This document shows, one piece after another, positions 27,840-39,800 of a stretch of 64,000 nucleotides of DNA (position 1 is the first letter of the stretch; each line of letters opens with the position of its first letter). The DNA is from Istiophorus platypterus (taxonomy: Eukaryota; Chordata; Actinopteri; Istiophoriformes; Istiophoridae): assembly GCA_016859345.1 (NCBI GenBank), contig CM029121.1, positions 27,311,527 to 27,375,526 on the forward strand. Direction: 5' to 3'. The notes below the pieces were generated by a model. It ran no database searches. It worked only from the letters and a program-made list of their open reading frames with translations, and was not told where the DNA came from. The translations under genes were made by a program, and so were the position numbers.

Positions 27840-30800
27840 CTACCAGATGCTGATGCAGCTGTGGATGGTGCAGCGATGACTCTGGGCGATGAGCTGTCGT
27901 CGATGTAGAAGTGAGCCGTCTGGAAACAAGTCCTGCAGACAAAGCGAATGCATTCGGTTAAAAAAAAGAACCTTTAAACATCGGATGTCTAGAAACATAC
28001 AAAATAAATGAATAAATCAATGTATCATTTCCAATAACTTGTGTTAGAAATATGACAAAAGTTTATGAAGATGTTTAGTGTTTTAAACAAAAAAGACAGA
28101 AACTCTTATCACCACACAGTGAAAACGGAAAGAAATGGTCACATCAGGGGAAAGTTGTTATAAATGGAGACGGACATATTGTGTATGAAACATGGTGGAA
28201 ACGTGAAATCAAAACCCCGAATGCAAAGTTTCATTGGGCGGCGAACAAACAGAATGGAAAAAAGAAAGAAAAAGCAAGAGACCAAACCAACGCGGCCGCT
28301 CTGAATGTGACGAGGCCAGAGGTGCTTTTGTTTTTGGTGTGACTGCATTGGCCCAGATTCCCGGGGGAATGCCGGGGTTAATCCCCCCCCCCCAAAAATA
28401 GACAGGCGGGAAGATGTCCCATTAATCCTCGACACGTTTTTAAACGGATGAGATCGCCCCCGACCGAAACCTGCGTTGTCTCAGCCAGAAATGGTCATCA
28501 GGGATTACACAGTGACACACACAAAGACACACACACACACTGTCTCACACGCACACGGACACGCGACACACACACACACCACACAAACACACGTGCACAC
28601 ACACCAACACACCACACAAGCACATCTCCCCTTTTTTATGCCAAAAGCTCAGCAGGCGAGAAGCACAAAACGGACTCACGAGGGTTTCGAGACCCATCTG
28701 CCCCGAAGGTTTGAGTTTTTTTAGCCTCGTTAGCATAGCGGCTGCGGGCGCGACCCTCTGACCTCTCCTGCAGCGCCACCATCAGGTCGACTCCTCAGTT
28801 CGTCCGACATTTTGGTTTCCGCTGGAACACCTGCAAAACTGACGACGTTTCCCATCAGCCCCAGCTGCAGTTTGATGCTTGTATCTGCCGAGTCATTTTC
28901 CTCCTTTTCCATATCGTTTCAGCTACGAACTAAAACTAAACAATTAGTCGATCGATCGATTAGTCAATTGATCGCTAAAATAACCCGCAGCTCTTTTTAC
29001 AGAAAAACTGACCAATTGTTTGAGTCGTTTTTCAAGACAGTGGATAAGTGCAAAAATAGTCTCAGATTTCAGCCTCTCAAATGACAGGATTCCCATTTTT
29101 TCTTGTTTGTACTGTATCATTGTGAACTAAATATTCATGGTTGTTTTTTGGTCGACATTCGAAGACGCCACTTTCAGCTCTGAGAGGTTGTGACTGTCAT
29201 TTTTTGGTCAATTTTCTTTTGGGGGGGGGGCTTTTCATAGACTAAACAATCAATCAATAAAATAACGGTCAGATTATGGGATAATGCCAACAACTGTTGG
29301 TTGTGTCTCTGGTTTCAGCTCCACCTTGGGGCACGTGCGACTTTCCCGTTTAACACGTCACAAACTTCGTCTGCCGACAGACGCCGTGAGACGCGGCGTC
29401 CAAACGTCCGGGTCTGGAGACGTGACCCCGCCGTCGCTTGTTGGCTGACTTGGTGTGTTTGCTTGTTTATCTGCTGGGACTGGAACTACTTAATCTGGCT
29501 GTGATGACGTGGGATGTGAGGAGCTCAGCTCGCACTTTAACCCAGAGAAGGAAACAACGATGCTCGCTGGTGGGGGGGGGGGGTCTTTATCTCACTTTGT
29601 AGTTGTTTTAGTCCCTTTTTGGTCATTTTGTGTCACTTCGTGGTCTGTTCGTGTATTGCTGTTGTCATTTGCCACTCTCTTTAATTGTGTTATGTCCTAT
29701 TATAGACGTTTCTTTTTATGGACATTTTTCTGTATATATGTGGTTATTTGCATCTCGCTGTAATCGTGTTATGGCCCTTTTGACGTTTTATGTCTTCTAA
29801 CTGAGCTCAACGGCTTTTTAACATGAAACATTAACAGTCCCTTCATACAGAGGCACAGGTCCCAGGGTCCGGGGGACGGGGGGGGGGTGTCAGGGTGCCT
29901 GGGACGCCCCCTTTTAGAAAAGCATCTGGACGTCCTGGACAGAAAACCTGGGTTTGATCAGGAAAATCCGATGTATTTCCACGCTCAATTTGTGGCAAAT
30001 GTCGCAAACGCATAAAGTCGACCGTTAGTGCCTCAAACTGCCTGAACTCAAGTGCACAGCGGCGGTGTCCAAATGAGCACCGTGTTGGCACGAGGGAAGG
30101 GGGGGCAGCGGCGGGATTAGTGCGGTTTGGCCCGCCGCCGCCACTCACCCTACAAGACGCTGACACGATTCCTCCTGTCTGACATAATCGGGCGGATGTC
30201 CTTTTCCACCCCCCCACCCCCCGACCCTCTTCTGGACTCTCTCGGCTGAGCGGACGCTTGCAGAACTGCAGCCAAGGTACATCCTTCATCGAGGATTAAC
30301 CCCCCCAGCCGGCTCCTCAGATTATTGCCAGCTTAACACTGCTCAATCTTGGAGATACAACAACAAGGGAGAAGTGGGGGGGGGGCACAAAACAAACAAT
30401 ATGGTGAGCCACAGCAGATGAGAAATGTACAGTCTGTGGAAAATTATGACTAAAAGTGTTTACACTGCTTTGGACAGCACGTCCTTGATCGGATTTCTGG
30501 AGTTAGTTATTTCACGGTCCGAGCGGGTAGCAGGGTTCCTCACCGCCACATAGTGGGAGATGTTTTTAGCACAGGAAAGGAAAATAAACTTTTGGGTTTA
30601 TGCCCTGAATGGGCATTTTTTTTTATGATGTTTAAACAAAAAAACAACAACCACTTTTGTTTGCTCCAAAAAATCCAAGTAATTTATACGATCTCGATGA
30701 AAAATGGAAAAACAGCATCTCTCAAGGTCAAACAGGAGGAATCAAAAACACTCCAACTGTCAAATGTGGAGCAGTGGCAGCGGCTGAAAGGCTTCATTCA

Positions 30801-30849
30801 GGCCGCCGCCGGCCACGTCCACAACCGAACACAGGAGGCATTGTCTCTG

Positions 30850-30906
<57 letters not shown>

Positions 30907-33900
30907 TGTTTGTGTGTGAGAGAGAGAAAAAACACACACACACACTGACACAAACACACACACAAATAAAAAACACTCAGCACAATGTAAGATCAAGACT
31001 GAGCTCATGTTCCAGAAGATTAAGCTTCTCAGACAAATATGAGAGTCTTCTGGCTAAAGTCGCCCCCCAACCCCCCCAACCTTAAATGAGATATGATGGA
31101 GTGGCAGGGCGCCGGGGGGGGGGGGCTTCCATTTGGAGGGTGTGCATGTGTGTGTGTGTTTTTAGAAATACTGAATACATTATTCACATTTATGCAGACA
31201 GAAATCAATGATAAAAACAGGGCTGTTCGAGCTTAAAGCTTTGACTGTGACATTAATCATTTTTTCAATCTTTTTTTGTGATGATATTAAATGGATTTTT
31301 ATATACAAATGCAATATGCAACTGCAGGAAAGTTTGTTGCTCACAAGGACGAGAGTCAGATATATACTGTAAATTAAGCAAAAAAAAAGAAAAAAGAGAA
31401 AGAACCTTATTGACTCAAATGTGGCAGGAAGGGACAAGGCAGGAATTCAGGGTTTTTCCAAAGATAAATGAAAAAGTCTCACAGGTAGGCATCACAGGTA
31501 AAAGCAAGTTGATTGGTTAATCTGATCTCCAGGTATAAAAAAATTGTTTAGAGGTAAATCTAAGGTCCCTCGGCCCCTTGTTCATGTTTTATCTATGACG
31601 TCTGTAGCCGATAAATAAAAAATCTGCTTGTGCAGCCTTTTAGTCAACAGAGTTCACTAGTTTACCTCCAATTCCAGATGAGTAGAAGGTTTGACGTATG
31701 CAAGAAAAAAAGGAAATCAAATGTACAGTTGCAGGTGGACGTGCCACAGCCCGACTGAAGGGGGCATGACCACCAATAAGGGCTGTGAAGGACTAATAAC
31801 CAAGCGCCCCTCGTCCATTACCCCTTGGCAAAATACCCTGTTGTGTCATGTTGGGTTTGCAAGCGTCAACATGGCATCGCATCTCCTGCACATGACTGTT
31901 CTCTGAGTGGAGAACTGATTGCATTGTGATCACACACAGGCTACTCCACAGTTTAAGAAAACTGATCCCAGACCAGCTCCCTCTCCCAGACTTAGTTAGA
32001 CTGGGACTAAAATACCAGGCTGAAGAGCTAATGGCTCTCACTGTTTAATGACCTGGGATGATAAAATTTGCCAATATTTTTAACTATAAGGAGACGAAGA
32101 CACGCCCAGGCCTCGTTTCCTTCAGCCGTTCGCCGACTTCCTCCGCACACCCCCAATGGCCGACGCCATCAAAAAGTAGCTCTAGGTTGCAGCGGCGGGG
32201 ACTGACCTCCAGTAGACGAAGATACCGATGAGGACGATGAGGCCGACGACGGTGAGGGTGGAGATGACGGCCAGGGGAACCACGGCCTTCCTCTCTCGCT
32301 CTCTGATGGAACCGACCCTCGACTCGTGGCTGCTGTTGCTGACGTCTGGAGACAGGACAGAGGGTGAAGAGACTGCGGAGTGAGAGGAGGAATCAGAGCC
32401 ATCAAAGGTTCTGCTGGTTCTTCTGAGGTTTCACTGTCACTGTGTTTGATTCAGAGGAGAAGCTGCTCTGGCTTCGGGGTCAGACACATCTGGTAAACTT
32501 TTAAGGTCTGATGTGACCCCACGGCCACAACATATCACCTAAAGTTCACTTTCACTGACACCAACCAACGTTCCTGATTTGCACCGCCACCGCTTGGACT
32601 GGCCCAAACCGGATAATTCTACCATCTATCCATCACTTTAAGCTTTACTGTGCATCCCAACCATTCATTTTAGTTATTTCAACCATTTACTCTTTACATT
32701 TAGCACTGTCTCAACCATGTAGCCAAAACTTTATGCCATTCCAACATTTATCCAACATTGTTTGCGATCAGTTTTAACCTTTTCGTTAATTGATGCATTA
32801 CTAAAGCTGGATTTATGCTTCTACATAGACCGATCGCCGTCGTGAACATTTACATTTCTGAGCCAAACCACTAGCTGGTAGTGATGTTTATGTTTCTCCG
32901 CAGCTGTTTCCCATGAGTTTGTCAGCGCACTTCGAAAACAACGGCGAATGAAAACCGATCAGATTTTGATGGAGTCGGAGCTGATAGATGTCGAGCAGCA
33001 TTTTTAGTTTGCCTAAATTTACCTTGAAACAGAAACGTAAGATGTCAGAGCAAATGCGATGCCACCAAGCCGAACAATCACAGTCCTTGTGGTCTGCGTC
33101 GCTGCGACGCCTAGTTACGTTTTTTTTTGAGAGGTGCATGTCAGGCTGCGGCGTAGGTTCGAACGCTAAAGCGTAAATTGGCCTTTAGTTTTAAACAACT
33201 GCTTCAACCATTTCCTGCTACTGGACGCTACCTGTTCAGACGCTACTTTCATGGTCAATCACAACATAGTGTTCAGATATTAGAGGTGACTCAATGTTTG
33301 GATTTTTTTTTTTTAATCAAATTATAAATTCAGGTTGTCTAAATGTTGGAGCTAACGTACTGTACAGCCTTTACCCCCCCAGCCCACGGCAACTGCAAGT
33401 TAATGGCCGACCTCGATGTTAATGATGTTGGTAGCATTTCTTTAGCAGAGTACTTGGTGACATAAAGGGTCTCTACCCTCATTCTCTTTTACCAGTCACT
33501 TTTTTCAATTGGCCTCACACTTCAGCATGTTAGAGATCTAAAGAGTCTACATGTCTCTCGGGGTCGAAGTCAAATGATGCCAAAATAAGACCTGAGGCCT
33601 TAATAACCTGGAATAAACCATTAATACTTGCTAGGTATATGTGACCTTAATAGATGGAAGTCTACAGATAAAATCAGATTACATTCGATGGTTCTAGATC
33701 AACAAGTTGTTGTGAAAATGATCACACAGGACTTGCTGTTTCCAACTAAAGCATCTTGTGACCATGGCCACATTAAGTTTTCAACCAAAACTGAATCTTC
33801 GCATGTTTGATTTTTTAGTTTCATGAGATACACATTGAGGAGACTCCACATCAAAGTTTTAGCAGGTTTCTGATTTGATTTCCGATTGCGATGAGTCATG

Positions 33901-36813
33901 GTACGGTACAGAAGGGCTACTGAAGCTTTGGGGCTCTAAATCCAAAGGCCATGGGGAAAATGACTGAAACATTCACATTATCAGAGGCCAGATGGGTAAT
34001 TCATTTCTCTACTCGTTGGGGTTTTTTCCCTCAAAATGTCTGTACATTTCCATCTCTCCTCTCGACAATGTATCCGAATCTAGTGCTGGTCCCTGGTACC
34101 AAAAGACCATAATGTACGAGAACCTTGAGGACCTAGGGAGACTCAAGGTTTACCTCAACTTCCTTGACCTCACTCCTGCCTCCAGGGGCAGTTTGGCCTC
34201 CTTGAACTGTTTGCAGAGCTAAAACTCCAACACTCTCAGCTCTCTAAGAATATACTTCAGAGAGAAACATGAACCACATTACATCGGGCCCCTGTGCAGC
34301 AACACAATGTACCACCATCAACATTCAGCCACCCACTGCGCAAACACAAAGCTCATCGCATTCAGGCCACTTGAAAGAAACAGAGAAAGACGCACAAAGG
34401 CCCGTAATCAAAAGTCCATCGCGGATCTGGCGGGAATACGTTGCAAACTGCAGCAGCACAAACAAAAGATGGGCTGGAGTCAATCAAGCGGCGTAATTGT
34501 AACTTTGAATGACGGGGAAATGAAAACCTGACGGTTGAACCTGACCTCAGCGAGCTGCTGCTCCTTGCCGCTGAATCCTCCCTTTATCATCCGATAACCA
34601 GCGAAGGAAAACACTAGTGACGATTAACCTTCTCTGGGAGGCTGTTTGTCAGAACTTACCTCTTCTGCACAAACTGACTCAGTTCGCCCGTGAATGGCCA
34701 GGTCTGCCCTGTCGACTATTTCATAAAGAGCCTGTTGTGCGCTTTTCTTCCCTGCACACACTCAAGAGTGAAACCCATTCATTCGATCATCCATCCAACA
34801 TCCAACTTTGTACGCCTCTCAAAGACCCCGGACACATGGGCGATGATAATGGGGCGAAGAAAAGGGAAAAGGAAAGATGGAAAAAGGTTATTGGTGGGTT
34901 TTTCAGCAAAGAGAGAGAGCGATTCAGAGATGATCCGACGAGGATAAAGGACATCAAAACTTCTACCCAGATTTCCCTTGTGAAAAAGGATTTCACATAA
35001 ATGCTGAAGCTGAACCGAGTGATGAAGACGGGAGTTCTGTTACCGTACATCTGGCCCTCAGTGCGTCGGGGGCACAGATATGGGAATACGCTGAGAAGTG
35101 GCAGGGGCCGAACTTCAAAAAGGACCACATCTCGGTCTTTACCCCCAAGCAACACCATCAGTTTTCAGACCGATTTCCTGCCTTCCAGTCAGCCTCTGGC
35201 TTCATGTCATTTACAAGCAAAACTAATCAGTTTTATTTATTACCCAGAGAGAGTGATACGATTTCTGTTGTCATGACTCCTTGACTTCTGTCGTTTTATG
35301 ATATTGCTGAGTTTTTCTATAATGAGCACCAGGTGTAAACAATCTGATTTTACTGTTTCCCAATAAAGCAATAAAGCCCCAAGTGACATTCTAACTTGTA
35401 TCCATGACTAAATAAAGGCTTTTAAAACATCTTCGCTCGTTGCTCTGCCTCAGAGTGCTTGGAGAAAGTTTTGCTTTTCTTTACTTTTATTGTGTTTTAA
35501 TGCTTAAGAGCACTTGAGGGCTACCTCGAATGTGACACAGCGAGCATTAGACCTCTCCCTTTGTCTTCAGATATTATTTATGTCGCCCAAAAAAAGCCCA
35601 CGATCAAAGACACGCTCTATCCTCGCACATTCGTTTCAGATAAAGAGCCATCTTAAAGAGACTTTAAAAACTTGCTGCAGATGGATGATCCATCCCCATG
35701 CACGACTCGCTCCATTAAATTTTCATTTGATAAAGTTCAGTCTTTGTCACGTTGTTGCGATCGTTAAAAAAAAACAACAGAAAAACAAAAAAACTTTACC
35801 TATTGTGCTTCTCAGGCTCTGATGCCAAACCCCCCCAAAAAAACTCGGCATTTATCGCAGAAGACCAAACAACAAGCAAACAATTAAAAATAAATAAACG
35901 TAATTTCAGAAACAAAAGAATGAGTTTAGATGTTTCACTCAAAAAAACCCTCAAAGCTTAAGAGTCACCTTGAACACACTGACTCAAAGAGCTTTTAAGG
36001 CGAGTGTGACCACAAAACTTTAAACTACAGAAAGACATCAATGCAGGCTGTTCAATCATTCTGCAGCAAGTTTAGGTCTCCACAAGTTAAAATTTCCTGT
36101 AAATTAACTCAAACGGATCCTTCCAGAAAGAAGGAAGTCTGTTCTGCAAACTGATGGGAGGATTTGTGGTCGATGGGCAATCTTTCAAGACGTCGTTCTG
36201 CCTTCCCAGGTTGATTCCCAGTCTAAAGATCAATCGTGGTTTAAAAACCTCTTCCTTTACAAAAAGGTCCAGAGATGCTGTGAGATAGACAAGATTTGTT
36301 CTGTGTTTCATTCACCGAGCCTGATCTTTAAGTAAAGACGTCGCCAAAAGCCTCCAGAATCGATCTGTCTAGTGAGGACGCTACGTCCTTTAAGGTGCCG
36401 TGAGACATTAGAGCAGTGGCTGGTGTCTGGACCAGCAGCTGCTTCGCGGAGCTCTGCTGCTCTCTGCTGGTCCTTTCACGTAATCTCTGGCCAGAGTTCG
36501 TCCCCGTGTTTGACACCTGGTTGGAAAATGAATTCCTCGGATATCGACTTGAACATAACAGAAAACATTAAAAAAAAGAATTTTGATTTCTTGCTATAAG
36601 GAGAGGCCACCTTAAATTATGTTTCCTCATAAAATACCTATAAAACTTCTGCTCTGCTTCCTGAATCAATGTCAAGCCTGTAAAAGGATTATAAATATTG
36701 TTTTTGGTACACGTGTGATCTGGACAGATTATCTATTGTACAGCATTTAGTGGATTTGATGTACAACCTCTCAGTTGACATTCAAATACCATTTTTTTAA
36801 ATACCTTTATAAA

Positions 36814-36844
<31 letters not shown>

Positions 36845-39800
36845 TCCAATCCAATAAATGCTGTAAAAATATATATTTGTATGCACTGCTGGTAAATGTA
36901 GGCTGGTACTGAAGTAGCTTGGCTTTTTCTAAAGAAACTAAGTGCACAGATAGAAAATTCCTAATACAGCTCTGCTTAAAAATAAAGTACTTCAGTGTTT
37001 TTGTTTTAGGAGAAAGGTAATACTCCAGTGGTAATTAGAAAAGAAAAAAAGAGTCACTAGATTTCTTGATCGTTTTGGTTCAGAACTATTTTCAAAAAAT
37101 GGACAAATCTGCGGATTTGGAGCCTTCATCAAGAGAATCATGCACATCATCTAACTGACAACCAGCAGGTGCACAACTGAAGCCATCTGTGCACACATCT
37201 GTAAAAACAACACCCAAACAACTAAATAGCTAAATATAATAAATGGATAGAAACAACTTCATTAACCAACACAAAACATGAATGTTGAAATAAAATAAAT
37301 ATAGAAATTAGATAAAAATAGAAATAATAAATAAAGCAAAATGTCAAAGCAGAGCTGTCAATTAGTTGTAAATAAGATCAATTCAAAAATGATCAAGACG
37401 TCATCCTATGGTGATTTGGTGGTCCCCACCGGGCCGACCACCAAATGCATGCTGGGATACACTCTAGCTCTTAATAAACAGAATACGCTGTTGAGAGGAT
37501 GGATGAATGGTACTAAACGAATGAGCCTAAAGTGGTGATGAAGAGAGTGATTTGTCGAAGTCACTGGATCCTGTTGGTCATGGTGATGAATTTTCTTACT
37601 TTCACAAAAACGACAAAAATGAAAAAAAAATGGAAGGGTAGTTTTGTTGTTGACAGATGGCGTATTAGTCTTTTTTTGAGGTCCAAGACGCTTCCCGATC
37701 CCTTGATATTTTGCAGATGTAATACAGCCCCCCCCAACACGGACGGCTTTTTTTACCTGCGACTGGGACCTCTTCCTCCGACTCTCTTTCCGTGCGTTCG
37801 GGGATACTGAAGTCAGAGGATGTCTCGTTGTCGTACAGGCTTTCACCCTGCCCTGAACCGCTCTCCTCCTCCCCGCCCAGCGACCAGGGTAAGGCCGAGG
37901 TGACCGTGGGGGTGGTCGGGGCTGCGGCGCCCTCTACCTCCAAGGTGACGGCGCTTCCACTCTCGCTTTCGAAATAGAACGCAGAGGAACGCTCGTCCAA
38001 ATCGTCGGCCGTCTGGCCGGACCCGGAGGTCGTAGACGGAGGAACGGTGTGAGTGGTTTTGGTCGTATAAGGGAGTGCGCTCTCCCCCGAGGCCGAGGTT
38101 TGACCCCTGTCCCACTCCTGATCTACGCCCTCCTGGAAGTCAGGGTACAGGGCCGAGCCAGAGGCACTGCTGCTAGCGTCTAACACCTGTCCCTCTGGGG
38201 TGGGGGTGAAGGGGGGAGGTGTGGGTGAGAAAGGGAGGGCAGAGGTAGGGGGGGCAGGATTCCCATCTGATGCTGAGAACCAGGGATCCCTGACGCCAGA
38301 AGCTGTGGCTGCAATGGAAACGGGCAGGTCACTGTGGGTGGCTCGGAGAAGGTGGGAGTGTAGAGAGGATGATGAGGGAGAGACAGCGCTACGGGACAGC
38401 AGAGGCTGGTCTAAGGACAGACCATCAGAACCCGCCACAGACAGAGAGCGAAGGTCGTCTATACCAACACCAGACGCCGAGAGGAACCCAACGCTAGAGT
38501 AAAGATCTAAGCTAGCAGAGTCCCAGGCTGAGGACAGCAGGGAGACATGAGGAGAGGGGTGCAACCAGGACGAGGATGCCGACGGCTCCAGGGAGCAGCC
38601 GCACATGGTGTCCAAATTGCTAGCTAACGGAAACCCATCACCGCTGATCTCCGGGAGAAAAGAATCCATCGTGATCCCTGTGGTGTACCTTGAGTCCTCA
38701 AACCCAGCTGAGAAAGAGCGGGACAAGCCCGGTGTTGTACCCGAAAGGGTGAGGTCACTGGAAAGGAGAACTGAAGGCTGGAGGGTGGGGCTGAGAGACA
38801 GAGGCACCGTAGAGAGCGACAGATCCCCGGAGGATTCAGACAGCTCGGCCGCAACGGTGGTGCCAGAAAGATCCAGCACCGTTTGGAGAGGAGGGGTATC
38901 GCTAAACGCTAGGGGTTCACCTGAAGAAACCGACGAAGACCCAGACAACAAATCACCATCGATATCGTTATCATCGAACCCAACTCCGGGTAAAACGGGG
39001 TCAGTCTCCCAAACAGAGAGGGGTTGCGAGGGGTGAGGGGGGTGAGGCAGGGTGGAGGCAGTGAGCGTCGGGGTTGAAAGAGAAGCCGGGTCTTTGCTAG
39101 ACAGCGGTGTGGTAGCAGCATGCTGGGAGTCCAGTGCAGAGGCAGACAACACAGGCCAAGACGACGAAGGAGGGTCATGCAGGCAGGTGGAAGGGGCGGT
39201 GTCGGGGTCTGCGGTGTCACACAGAAGGGAGGAGGCGAAGGAGGAGGAGGAGGAGGAGGAGGAGGAGGGCGGGAGGACAGAGGGGCGCTCACCATTGGAC
39301 AACGGCTTTGTGGTCTGCAAGAGAACGGCACTCGACCGGACCAAGGTCGTGGCAGTTGAAAAGTGAGGTATGCTGGGACTCGTTGGACGAAGCGGAACCG
39401 CCTCACTCGAGGAGGAAGGCTGGAAGGTCGAAGACCGGATCTCTGGGAGTCCTCCTCCGCGTTCAGGGGTGGGATCTTCGTTTGTTGTTGCCGTCAGGTC
39501 TGGGTCGGCCTCGGCCCAGATAAAGGACGATGACGTCGTTGTGCTGCTGGTGTCACCAGAGTCAGACATCGATGTGGCCATGGTGCTGATGTATGAAGAA
39601 ATACCTTTACCACCTTCTGACGTTGCACCGTTGAATGTAGGAACAGTGGTACTACCACCATCCTTTGGACTGATGCCTCTGGGAACACCACCTGTCTTGG
39701 TATTGGAGTATGAAGGAGTATTAGGAGCAGAAATGAAGATGAATCCCTTGGTTGTTGTTGTTGGGGGGTTGTTGCCACTAAAGTCAGCATTTCCTGTGGT

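Larger units (their letters stand above)
27933..32206 (-). other. ptprz1 intron between membrane-span exon and juxtamembrane exon
   Basis: About 4.3 kb. Holds a CA-rich tract (28515-28625), the best copy of the GATTAATCG dispersed repeat (28925-29290), several C- or G-runs (28385, 29220, 29570, 29878, 30372, 31115) and a (GT)n/(AC)n pair (30852-30965). No exon recognised. Confidence 0.55.
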
